A stretch of DNA of 64,000 bases, from assembly GCF_050947335.1 (NCBI RefSeq), contig NC_134989.1, forward strand, positions 7,495,501 to 7,559,500, given 5' to 3'. This DNA comes from Megachile rotundata. Its lineage: Eukaryota; Arthropoda; Insecta; Hymenoptera; Megachilidae. Shown here piece by piece: positions 24,271 through 35,270 of this stretch. Each line of letters opens with the position of its first letter. The stretch's first letter is position 1. The notes beneath the pieces were generated by a model, which saw only the letters and a list, made by a program, of their open reading frames with translations, was not told where the DNA came from and made no database searches. The position numbers were made by a program, and so were the translations under genes.

Positions 24271-27000
24271 TTTATACGAGCAGTTTGTCATGGAGATTTA
24301 TTCGTTGCGAAATTTCGGTGTTATTTACGAGCCACTTCAGCCGTAAAAGTTTGCATTGTATATCGATGGACATTTATGAGTTACATGCTTGAAAATTCTG
24401 CGTTTTTATTGCTACGTAAGATACTAATAAAACATGTGTGCACAACACGTGTGTACCCGTCAGAGAATATTGTAAATAATTTCATTTCGGTACTTTCAAT
24501 ATTATTATTCTATTGATTTATTTTATATACTAACAGCTACTTTTTAATCATTTTTAATATGTTATTAAACCACCATTTTATTCCTCCTACAATAAGACTA
24601 CATCTATCGAATCATGTACACTTGTAGAGTGACCATTTAATTTTATTTCAATTCTGAAGTTCTCGTGTACTCTTTCGTATTCTCCCGAGTTAATGATACT
24701 TAAAATACGTATACAATTACACGACTTCGAAACACTTCAAGGATTCCTGAAAAACTGCAACGTGACTTCAGCAGAGAAACGTATCGTTCCCTTTCATTTT
24801 TCGAGTTAATGCGAATTATAAATTCGTGTGTCTCGTCGTGGGTGGCTACGGTAAACGCAAACGAAGTACGAGTGTTCCTTGCATTTTTATTTAAACGTTG
24901 AAGGCCAACTTGTATTTTTTCCACAGACAAGAACGATTTCATCGAAGAAAGAAAAAATAAAAAGTATCGAACCCAGAGACAAAAAGTGAAAGAATTAAAT
25001 TTTGTCTCCTCGCAGCAACAGATGCAGATTATTCGGCAAAAATGCGTTTACGAGCTTCGTCAAGCATTAATTTTCTATTTCGTCTGAGCTCTACATCATC
25101 TGGCAGCACCGAGGATACGAGTTCCACGAGGATACGTTCAAGATAATGTTGATACACAGCCTGAGACTCTCCATTAAAATGAGGGAATGGTACCCTGCCG
25201 TTATTGCACCGGTATTATATCAGATTTTTAATTCTTCGTATTTATCACTACCCAGAAACTTTATCATAATTATCGCAAATTATTCTCGCGACTGCCGTCG
25301 ACTTTTATCTTGTTCCTTTCTTCCTTTTAGGGCCCATTTTTAAGATGCTTTGATAAACTTGGATAACGTAGTATTATTTTGATCAACTTTAAAAGTACAT
25401 ACATTAGTTATCAAGTTTTGTTATTTGTGTAAACGCTTTTACTGCAATTGTCAAGGAATATTGGGGCATACTTTCTAACCAACAATTTTAATTAGATTGG
25501 TATCAACTAAAATTGGTTTCTCAAAAATTAGTATTACTGTACATAAATAATTCTTACTCACAAACTTTAATTTTTGTAAATTTATTATTACGACAAGACA
25601 TGTATACTTTATACACGTACTGTATTTTATGTGAAACGAAATTAGGTTAGAATAAAAACCAATGGTAACAAGACGAACATTATTAGAAGTAAATTACATG
25701 AAAATTATTTAAAAGTGCTTGCAGAAGAAGTAGTACTATGCCTAAAATTGCAAAAGTTCAAAAAGAAAACCGGTCTTATGTTCGCACAAGTTTACGACCT
25801 TCAGCTCTGAATGGAAAGTGTAAAATTTGATTCCGAGGAAGTAATTTTGCAATTTCATCGACGTAGAGGCAAACAATCGGCGTATTCTCGTCGAAGGAAA
25901 TAATGGAACACCAAATACCGGTCTCTTATCATGGGAGAAAAGTGAAGCAGCGGTGAACTCTCGGCAACGTCTACGACGCAACAGAGGAGGACGAAAGAAG
26001 GTACAAGAAGGAAGGGGTATTTACACATGAATACAGGCTGAGCTTATCACTACGTGAATGGAGCAATGGGGATATATTGGTTCTACAAAGAATCGATGAA
26101 GGCACGGTATTGAACCTCTACGGACGAGGACGAGAAAAGAAACGTCTGCTTGCTCGCGATATTAGAATCCTGGCATATTTTTTCAGGCCCCTTATAACAC
26201 ACTACTTTATGGCGCAGCGTCGCCAACAAATTATCCGCTAGTAATAAAATCACTAGAGGAGCGTCGGCTAAAATATTTCCCAGCCTAAGTTATTTTTGAA
26301 GAGAACTCGTTAGATCCACCCTTCTATCTTAACCCTACGGATCGATTTTTTGTTATTATAGTATGCGTGCGAGGCAGGAAATACTTTGACGGAAAATTAT
26401 TGCCGACGAAAATAAAATTCTGTTCTTTCGATTAATTTGTTTTTGGAAATAGTTCTTTGAACTGTAGTTCTTCTAATAATTCGGAAATTGTATCTTTGGT
26501 CATATTTTCGTTTAAATTGTAATTTGAAAGACTTGCAGTACAGATTGATGTATGATGTACATCTAGTAATAATATTATGAACATTATTTCTAAACGTTAT
26601 TTATGTTTATGATATTGTAAATAATATTCTGTTAGTGTTATTATATTTTCAGTGAAAAAGTAAAGTAATTTATGACTGTAAAGTTACGACCCTGTTTTCA
26701 TATACAATTTAAAAGAACATAGAACATTGTGCAATTAACGATTAAAAAATTATGAAAAATATCTACCCGACAATGTTAAACAAATAAATGACTAAAAAGT
26801 ATATAATATATTACAACAAACAATATTGTATTTCCTGTAACTGACTTTTTTAATAGAAGTCATAAAAGAGAATACGAAAGAAAAAAAAAACAGTAAAAAA
26901 ATGTCTACTGAGAGAATATTTTCCAGGAAGAGTAATCTGCATTTTTTCTTATAATTAATTCGTTTGTTGTTCCATAAATTATTCTTTGGTACGCAGAGTA
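24271..27000. other. Alternating AT-rich and GC-richer unique DNA
   Basis: GC-richer patches at 24700-25340 and 25740-26410. A minus frame at 24942-24700 (80 codons, ATG start) has a tail EFIIRINSKNERERYVSLLK that faintly recalls the last strand and helix of a PH domain, but it lacks the rest of the domain and any splice context. The minus frame 25981-25742 and + frame 25146-25343 are not recognisable. Bases 26640-27000 are AT-rich. Confidence 0.4.
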
Positions 27001-28875
27001 AAATGTTTAACTCTCCGAAGGATCTCACGTTTTTTCGGAAACACAGAAGTTAGAGATATTCTGTTTCTCTTGTTACCATCATTTGCATTCGTAGTATGAT
27101 GCGGCGCATAAAACAAAACAAATCCCCAACACTGTTTGTCGATGGAGTTCGTTAAAACTTTGATTCTCTGTCGCAATATTACGTTCCGACTGTTTGCCGC
27201 GACTGTCGTTCAAACAATCGTAAACCAAAGTATACGAGGAGGAATTGCGTAAATAAAGAATGATTCTCGAGATGGGTCCACGTAATCTGCGGTGACCTGT
27301 AGACCATAGCTGGGCACACAGTACTCGCGAAGAGACGAACGCTCATTGACCGTCCGGAAAGACGTTCAGAAGAGGCTGACCGACTCTATTGTTTGAAAAA
27401 CTTTTATGCCTATTGTGTGCTTACACACTTCTAGCCAAAGGAATTATTTCGTATTCTTCCCCCTTTTCAGAGACACTCGATCCTCGATACTCTCCTTTAT
27501 CTGTCGCGACAACCCCACGGAAAAGTAGTTTCATCAGAGTGTTTTATGAAAAAGAGATTCTATTCAAACTTTGGTATTTGCTGCACCTTATGAAATCTTT
27601 AGTCTCGTAACAAGTGCAGGGTATCGATCGACAACTGTGCGAGTAATGAATCTCTTCGTTTTTAGGAGAAATTTTCTCCATATACTCACAAATGTAAATT
27701 GTAACAGTTAATGTTGGAAAATTTTTAAATATAAAGCTATCTGTCCTTTTATTATGAACATTATACTATATACTATTAATATGCTATACTAATTATAGTA
27801 AATGCATAAATTCCTTGTTAAGCGTTTGAATTTCCCGCGCGTCGATCACGAGGGACTCCATATTGTTTTTTTAAAGCTACCTTCATTTTGTTTCTCGACC
27901 TTAGTGTTTGTCATATGAACTTGTTACGTTGTTTTTAGTAAAATATCCCAATTGAAGTACTATATATTTATCTTATTTAGATATAATTAAATTAGATTAC
28001 TCCAGTACTCCATAAAAATAATAAAACACATATTAATACAATCTTTATTCGTAAAGTGGCTACAGCTTCTGAAATATCCTGTACTTTTATCGAACGTATC
28101 AATTAACCTCGCTTGTACATTGGAAGCAATTTCCCAGTGGACTTTAATACGTTGTTAGTAGCGTTTAAGAAGAAATTTATTGCCGCATAGACTACTCCTT
28201 CTTCTTCTCGAGTTTTCCCCCATGGAACCGTGACCGACTCGCGTCTGAAATTTACACGAACGCTCGTCAGTGGCTCCGCGTCTGCGGTCTGTTCAATTTA
28301 TTTCAGATGCAGTATACATCCGCGTACTTTTATTAGTATTTACGAAGCTGCAGAAGGTACACGACACGTTGCACTACATAAAAGTTAAAATGCTTGCAAC
28401 GTTTGGCAAACGTTCAACAACCTTCAAACGGACCATCAACTGTAGCTTCGATATGTTTCATCGGCATTCAAATTTTTTTCACTTGCATTTATCAATCGGT
28501 TTATGTGAAAGCTATGATAGTAATTCGTATCTAGATTTATCAAATAAAAATTATTGCATTACGTATAACAAGTTTTCATTTATATTACTGTTTAAAGTGT
28601 TAGTTACATTACATTATTACATTAACTGAATATTGTTATAGATTTAAAAGAAATGACTGATCTGGATGTATAATACAAAATTGATCTGATGTATAATAAA
28701 AAATAATCTCATGTAAAAGTAATAATAGAAGCAGCAGTAAAAACATATAATTATAAAATATCAGGTTGAAGTTTGACGTTTAATAATTAACCATGTGTAC
28801 ATATTGATATGTTAAATAAAAGTGAAATGTTCATTCCAACAAATCAATGATTAAGTGGTAACAGTGAGGTTTAAA
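27001..28875. other. Unique DNA with GC-richer patches, no gene seen
   Basis: Bases 27000-27610 and 28060-28450 are GC-richer. Short frames (27389-27610 and 28270-28629, +) have AT-rich ends and no family features. The rest is AT desert. Confidence 0.45.
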
Positions 28876-28934
28876 TGATGCATCATCAATGACTTTCACC
28901 TTCTCATATGTCAAGGTCATCTGAATGACCTTCA
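28876..28934. promoter_or_regulatory. Paired nuclear-receptor-type sites beside a perfect palindrome
   Basis: TCAAGGTCA at 28911-28919 is an exact match to the monomer site bound by FTZ-F1/ERR-class nuclear receptors. An inverted near-copy, TGACCTTCA, follows at 28926-28934 after 6 bases. The perfect 12-bp palindrome ATGATGCATCAT lies at 28876-28887. The binding preference is established for the families; use of this site is inference. Confidence 0.4.
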
Positions 28935-30244
28935 AGCAAATTTCACTACCCCTTGATTATTTATTAAAATTTGACTAACAAAAATATACTGAAGCATAAT
29001 AAATTCATCACCCGCCATTTTGTAATATGAACGATTGAAAAGTACATACTTATTCGCTAATAAACAATTTTAATTAATTGTAAATGGAATTTTACTTGAA
29101 TTTTTCTTTAAATCTATTAATTACATTATTTTTAAAAATTTTGATGAAGGATTATTACGAAACGTTAATGTTCGAATATAATGTTCGAAAAGTAAAATAT
29201 AGCAGGATGTTCTGGATAAAATTGAAAGATATATCACGCACTGCAGATAAAGTTACAGTGATGAATTCAGTGGTAAACATAATGGGAAAAGTTCGTATGA
29301 AACGTTCATCCACTTTGACCCTGTTTCAAAGCTGCGCCATTGTTTTCTTGTTATCAAATGTTTACCTGTTCCGAGGGGAATGAAAGCATTTTGTGCACAC
29401 TGCTGTTATCAAGGGAGCAAAATTAGGTATTCATAAAAATATCGTGAAAGCGTCAGGTCAGTTCATAAATTCGTACGTGTTTACGTGAAATGTTGAAACA
29501 AATGTATTTTTTCAACAATCATAAGTTCCGTGTTATTGTCGACGCAGAAAGGGCCATTTTTAAAAGGTCTGTTTTCGTTAGACTTGTCGTGTGTTAATAA
29601 AAAAGAAATACTGTAATTTATATCAACATATGTGAATTTGTGGACTGATAAAGTCACTAAGTTTATACTTTGAAAAATTTGTAACAAGATATTAATTATA
29701 ATTTATAATATCATTAATTGCAATAAAATATTTGTTTCGTACTATTATTCACAGTAATGATCCAACAGTTTCTGTATTTGATAATAATAATAATATTGCG
29801 AACATATGCATTTACAAACATTTTAATTACTTGAACGATCATTTCACTAATGAATCTCTGGTTGCAAATTATAAATCTTCTAATTACGTCTTTATAAACA
29901 TAAATTGTATATTCTGCATTAAATGAAAATTGATGAGAATATTAATGAAACTACAACATTTCTGTTTCTCACTATTTATTTACCATCGATCGTTATCACA
30001 GGATGACAGAAATAAACATTTGCACAACTTCTTTGTTTGCGAATCAAATGTTTTCTACCCTCTATGGAAAATAAATACGTATAAATATTTCTGTGATTCT
30101 TCAGAAATGTGTTTGTTTTTTTTTTATATTTATTATTATACGGTTGAATACAAATTATGAGAACTTTGAACATAATTTTTATTTTAATTTGAAGAACTGG
30201 TAGAGGCATGAAAGAGTTATAAAAAACTGTTGGGGTTAACTGGG
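28935..30244. other. AT-rich unique DNA, no gene seen
   Basis: The longest frame (29084-29383, +, 99 codons) is AT-rich, Lys/Leu/Val-rich and unrecognised. Other frames at 29481-30278 are short and overlap on both strands. I call no gene. Confidence 0.5.
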
Positions 30245-30700
30245 GTTTTTCCAAATTTCTAAATACCCAAATCACCAAATCTTCATACTCTCAAATCTCC
30301 ACCTTTCTAAATTCACACCCTCCAATATCTAAGTCGTCAAAACTTTTATTCTGGGCTTAAGTTTCCAAATTTCTAAATACCCAAATCACCAAATCTTCAA
30401 ACTCTCGAATCTCCACCTTTCCAAAATTCCCACCCTCCAATATCTAAATCGTCAAAACTTTTATTCTGGGGTTAAATTTCCAAATTCCTAAATACCCAAA
30501 TCACCAAATCTCCATGCACTTAAATTTCCACCTTTCTAAATTCCCACCCTCCAATATCTAAATCGTCAAAACTTTTATTCTGGGGTTAAATTTCCAAATT
30601 CCTAAATACCCAAATCACCCAATCTTAATACTCTCAAATTTCCACTTTCCTAAATACCCACCCCCCAATATCTAAATTGTCAAATCTCCACATTCCCAAA
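30245..30700. repeat. 114-115-bp tandem array, about 4 copies
   Basis: CCCAAATCACC starts at 30266, 30380, 30495 and 30609. Each unit reads TTTCCAAATTTCTAAATACC, CCAAATCACCAAATCTTC, CACCCTCCAATATCTAA, then CGTCAAAACTTTTATTCTGG. It is C-rich on the + strand. The internal words (CCAAATTTC, CTAAATACC) are the same vocabulary as the 8-16-bp arrays, so this appears to be a higher-order form of them. It decays into CAAATTT words near 30760. Confidence 0.9.
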
Positions 30701-31774
30701 TTTGAGAAAATTCACTTATACTCAAATTTAAAAATTCACGTATCCAAAAGTTCACACCCAAACTCAAAAATGTTCGCCCTCAGAAATCCTCCGTCAAAGA
30801 CATCCCACGTTGCGCCAATCCCAAAAACAAAACAGGCGACAACATCGAAGCGTCAATGTTGTTCGGTCAAGCGAGAACAAGATGTACAATTACAATTCCA
30901 TTCTTCCGTATGCACGCGTGTGCTTTGAGAATGCTTCCCCGATTCAAGGAGGAAGAAGTGGTTACTTGCATCGAAGGGCGTACTTCGCACCCTTCCTGCA
31001 AAAGAAGGGGATGAATGATGGACGCGGAACGAAGGCAACGATGCCGCCTTCGACAGCAAACGGTTGCCAGGAAAATAGTTTGAAAAGGGGGGGAAACAAA
31101 CGAGGGTCGAAGGAGAAAAACCGGAAGTCGGGACCACCCGTCACGGATTTTCTTTATGGCGAACGACGGGGTTTCCCTTGCATGGAAGGTGGACAAAATC
31201 GTGCGGTAACAGTGCCAAAATCGTTGTTTTACATTTCATGAGGTGCTTGTAATACTTATGGTGTACATATTTTTTTCCGACGCCTTTTTAGAAGCCGTAG
31301 ATTTGGCCTCTGATCAAAGAGCACCGGCGATATACGTTTCACTACTGAAAGAATCGTTGTACGACGTTTTGTATCGAAATTTATGGCCTTTTAGAGGACG
31401 ATATAAAGTGGAAAGTGCGGAAAATGTACTATGACGAACAGTCACTTAAAATTTCTTCCTTTTAGGACGTCATCGTTTAAAGAAATTATTTTTTAAAAAT
31501 TAATACATGAGTTTCATAACATGTTAGTGAAATTATTTTTTACTGAAACGTTCTGTTTAAATAATTTATTTTTTTTTTTTTTTAGTTATTTTTAGTACTT
31601 TGTTACGAACATGCTACACATGAAATATACTACGAACATGTTCCTTAAGTTATAATTTTCTAAAATGCAAAATTTCAACGTCAACGTTACATTTTTTGGT
31701 GAATCATTAGATCACGTTAGATTTGACAGAATCTGCGCTGTCGGTCGTTGAGATTTTTCGGGATGCGTGCCAAG
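30701..31774. other. GC-richer island with overlapping frames, then AT-rich
   Basis: Frames of 143 codons (30810-31241, +, TTG at its left end) and 94-109 codons (31137-30853 and 31196-30867, minus) overlap almost fully. Open frames on both strands at once point to composition rather than coding. The + frame is Gly/Lys/Arg/Asn-rich with no domain. AT-rich sequence with a run of 15 T at 31569-31583 follows. Confidence 0.45.
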
Positions 31775-31940
31775 TGTTCGCATTGTTTCGAAAGCTCTAG
31801 AAGTAGGAGTTAAAAGGAATCAAAGGGTAGTCGAAAGAGAAAAAGAGGGAGAATGAAAGGGTACGTCGGTGGTATTCGTACCTTTCTTTGTTTCCGTAGT
31901 TAAAAGCTATTACCTCGCGATCGAATGCACTTAAAGCGTC
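31775..31940. repeat. Diverged duplicated island, copy A
   Basis: Aligns to 32655-32850 in the same orientation: GTTAAAAG, a pyrimidine-rich spacer, TCGCGATCGAA and TTAAAGC at the right end, and GTTCGCATTGTTTCGAAAG at the left end, match GTTAAAAG, TCGCGGTCGAA, CTAAAGC and GTTCGCGCTGTTGAAAG in copy B. The middle is purine-rich in both but poorly aligned. Confidence 0.65.
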
Positions 31941-32337
31941 AGTCTCTAGTATTTTCTGCTCTGTTCAGGCATCTATCTTCTTTTTACGTCCACTAAATTG
32001 ATTGCGATCTTTTCTGTATGTCAAAAAATGAGAACATTTTACACCTTCTGTAATCTCGTGGAAGAAGGTTAAAACATAACCTATTAGGTTAAACTACTAA
32101 AACACGTATTCGTGAGAATATTCATAAGAATTCAAAAGTTGTAACTTTTCTTAATTGTTTAAAATTACTTAACTGATCTTGAACTTAACTTATCTTTAAG
32201 ATCATACGTTTTCAAAACTTAAAAATAACGTTATACTATTTTATTTATTGAAGTTCAAAGACAGACTTATTATGTTAAAAGTTGAATTATGATCTCCCCA
32301 ATTTTATAGCCGTTCAATGTTTTTTGAAATTCAATAA

Positions 32338-32505
32338 TTGTACAAGTTGTTGTAGTTGGATTGTCGAACGTGTTATTGCAATTCGATTGTTGTATATATT
32401 ACTGTAAATGGATTATTATACAACGTAATTGCAATTGAATTATAGCACAAGTTATTGTAATAGCACTATTGCATTTAATAGCATTATAGCTTTATTGCAT
32501 TTATT
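32338..32505. repeat. Degenerate 26-30-bp repeat of TTATTGCAATT words
   Basis: About five diverged units of the form GTTATTGCAATTCGATTGTTG, ATTACTGTAAATGGATTATT, GTAATTGCAATTGAATTATAG and GTTATTGTAATAGCACTATT. Period and boundaries are approximate. Confidence 0.6.
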
Positions 32506-32654
32506 GTGTATTTACCTTCTGATGCTTGTTATAGAAATAACAGTTGTGCAGTATTGAGAAACTGTTTAGTAAAAAGGAAATAAGTGAAGAAAGTGTGAAA
32601 TTGAGAGACAGAAACAACGGTACACATCGCTGTCCAGATTTTCCACACTTTGTA

Positions 32655-32850
32655 GCGTTCGCGCTGTTGAAAGAAGGAAGTGAATCGAAAGGAAAAGGGG
32701 CAAAGAGAAGCGGTTAAAAAGAAAGGTCTTGAAGGAAAGGGTGAACGGACGAGAAAACGGAGGAAAAGATAGGTCATAGACTTCGGTACTTTTTGCTTTT
32801 TTCCCGTGGTTAAAAGGTACTATATCGCGGTCGAAAACGCCCACCTAAAG
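32655..32850. repeat. Diverged duplicated island, copy B
   Basis: Homologous to 31775-31940, about 890 bases to the left (see copy A). The best-kept part is the right end: CCCGTGGTTAAAAGGTACTA, then TATCGCGGTCGAA. The overlapping minus-strand frames here (32777-32529, 32844-32566) are Phe/Ser-rich complements of a purine tract and are not called. Confidence 0.65.
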
Positions 32851-32997
32851 CACTTGCTAAGAGCCTTTCCTAACCCATTGCTGTACACGCTGCTATATAG
32901 AATGGTATGTTGCACCCTAGACAGGTTTAAAAGGTTTAAAGTGTAACTGCTCGATTCATGCGTCACGTTCAACAACGATATCAATACGGACTTTTTG

Positions 32998-33928
32998 TTT
33001 TTGCAATCAACCGAACATGTTCTATTCCTCTTTCGGAAAGCATGCGGTATCACGATTCACTCGTTTCGATCACTAATTCATCATTTTAATTGACACCGTT
33101 GCTCTCAAATTTTAGGTTATGTCTGCGAGACAATTGAATGTAACGCCATCTTGTTTACCGTGATGCATTTATACGTGACATAACCTCTACAGATATTCTT
33201 GCTATAATATATTATAGTGAGGAATGTAATGCATATAGTATAATATGTAATGTACATATAACACCATGTATATTCTATAATACACATAATACCACACACT
33301 ATTATATAACAACATACATTACTCCATAAATTCCCTACATTCTTACCAATTTATGTTTTACCGTACATTACGGAAATATTTCTCACAGCTTCGAATCACT
33401 GAGTCTCATTCACAGGGCCTCAAGGTTTTTTAGAACACTGACACTCTCGGAACGCTATACTGTCAACTAATTAGACCTATTTTAGAGTACGGAAGTATAA
33501 TCTGGTCTCTGTACTATGACTCTCGTATTAATGATGCTGAATGCGTCCGGCAGAAATTTTGAAGGCTTGCTGCCAAGCATAGTGGTTCCATGCTGTTTAA
33601 TTCTCACGACTATGATTTAATTCTTAATAATCTAAACATACAAACACTACGCAATAGAAGAAAAGGGCTTGACTATTCTTTTATAAAATTATGAAAGGTA
33701 TGATATCTTGATCGATAATAATCCAGCTTCTCTAAGAAACTACACTTTAATTCGCGAAAAACATTGCACTAATTATGGTTATTCGGTTGCATAAATCGAA
33801 TCGGAAATTATGTTAATTCTGTTCAGTATAATATTGATATACGAAACTCCATAGCAACCTTAAATTTGCATCTCATATTCTATAAGTGTTTATCAAAGTA
33901 TAAAACATTTACAAAACAAAGTTTGTAA
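32998..33928 (+). mobile_element. LINE (Jockey-like) 3' fragment, copy 2
   Basis: Same orientation as copy 1 and nearly identical to it over the central 600 bases. It lacks the small insertion of copy 1 and keeps a longer right end: after NRIGNYVNSVQ the frame runs on through LNLHLIFYKCLSKY to a TAA at 33926-33928, about 75 bases beyond the point where copy 1 diverges. It carries the same internal TGA, so both copies descend from an already defective source or from one duplicated segment. Confidence 0.85.
33443..33694 (+). pseudogene. Reverse transcriptase C-terminal remnant (copy 2)
   Basis: Identical in layout to 1591-1842: the block RPILEYGSIIWSLYYDS, the same in-frame TGA after RQKF, and a terminal TGA at 33692-33694. 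The distance from the CTA of LYCQL to the final stop is 237 bases in both copies. The catalytic part is missing, so it is not functional. Confidence 0.85.
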
Positions 33929-34569
33929 ATTTAATAAAATTCTTTCATAAGCTGCTGACAATTACGATAAAGACACAAGTGAATTTTTGTAAATTCTCGC
34001 AAAGTATAAGATAACAATCATGGAGAGCATTTTTACGCATGATCTACCCTATAAGGACTTGTTCAATTTCCTCGTTGTTGAACAAACGAGTCGAAGAAAA
34101 TCGTATTCTTCCACAGTTCCCCTCTTATCAGACTTCTACGGTGTTCACAAAGTGCAGTTATCGTGACTCGAATTGCGAAGCGATTTCACTCCAGCCGGTC
34201 GATCTGATATTCACCAAGTTCTGGAACAAATAGGGGAGCTGGCTAACTGCGCCATTGGTAGCAGTCAAGTTTGTCCATTCGAATTTCGACGACAACGGTC
34301 AATGATGCAGTGATCCTGTCCTCGTAAAATCGTCGATCCGTGAGACAGACAAGCGAAGACGAACAGCACTTCCGTAGAACTAATTTCCGTGAGAGAATCC
34401 GGAGGGAAAACGGCTACGTTCATCGTGCAAGAGAGCTCGAAATGTCAGCTCGTACTTCATGCCGATATTCTGACTATTGATCGTGTGTTACTGTCATTAA
34501 AATTATATTAATATTTTTAGCTATTTAATGAGGAGATTTTAATTATTTCTATTGTAAAATTTGACAATT
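33929..34569. other. Unique DNA with GC-richer patch, no gene seen
   Basis: Bases 34030-34470 are GC-richer and include a 64-codon + frame (34039-34233) without family features. No RNA or promoter signal was recognised. Confidence 0.45.
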
Positions 34570-35270
34570 CTCAATTCACAAATTCCGAAATTTATTAATT
34601 ACCAAATTTTGAAATTCTCAAGTTCTCAGATTGCTAAGTTTCTAAATTTTTATATTTCTGAGTTCAATTTTCAAATTTTCGAGTTTCTTGATTTTTAAGT
34701 TCTCAAATTTCTAACTTTACAAATTTTCTAGTTCCCAAATTTCTAAATTCCCCAGCTTTCCAAATTTCCAAATTTTCAAATTCCCAATTCCTTAGATTCC
34801 CAAATTCCTTACATTCCCCAGATTCTCCAGATTCCCTAGATTCGCCAGATTCCCAAAATTCCCACATTCCCAATTCCTCAGACCCCCTAGATTCCCTAGA
34901 TTCCCCAGGTCTTCCAAGTTCCCACATTCCCAATTCCCCAGATTTCCAAATGTCAAAATTTCCAAATATCCAAATGTCCAAATTCCCAATTCCCTAGATT
35001 TCTAAATTCTCAAATTCCCCAGATACCATAGATTCCTCAGATTCTCCCAATTTCCACATTCTCAATTCCCCAGACTCCCCAGATTTCCTAATTCCCAAAT
35101 TTTTAAATTCTGCAGATTCCCCACATTCCCAAATTCCCTAGATTCTCTAGATTCTCTAGATTCCCCAAATTCCCAAATTCCCAACTTCCCAAATTTTCCA
35201 AATTTCCCAGATTCTCCAAATTCTCCGAATTCCCTATATTTTCAGATTCCCAAATTCCCAAAATTACTAT
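34570..35270. repeat. 9-bp minisatellite, ATTCCCYAG / ATTCCCAAA family
   Basis: In the centre (34800-34910) units such as ATTCCCCAG, ATTCTCCAG, ATTCCCTAG and ATTCGCCAG follow at 9-base steps, with ATTCCCAAA and ATTCCCACA variants elsewhere. The edges (34570-34740) are AT-richer and decayed. It is C-rich on the + strand. The Leu-Gly-Asn-type frames on the minus strand (34981-34703, 34989-34792) come from the 9-base period. Confidence 0.9.

Noticed and set aside
30810..31241. 143-codon + strand frame
   Set aside because: Opposed by open frames on the minus strand over the same bases; no ATG at its left end and no domain.
34703..34989. Minus-strand Gly-Asn-Leu repeat frames
   Set aside because: The 9-bp period automatically yields a tripeptide repeat in an open frame, and two different frames are open at once.
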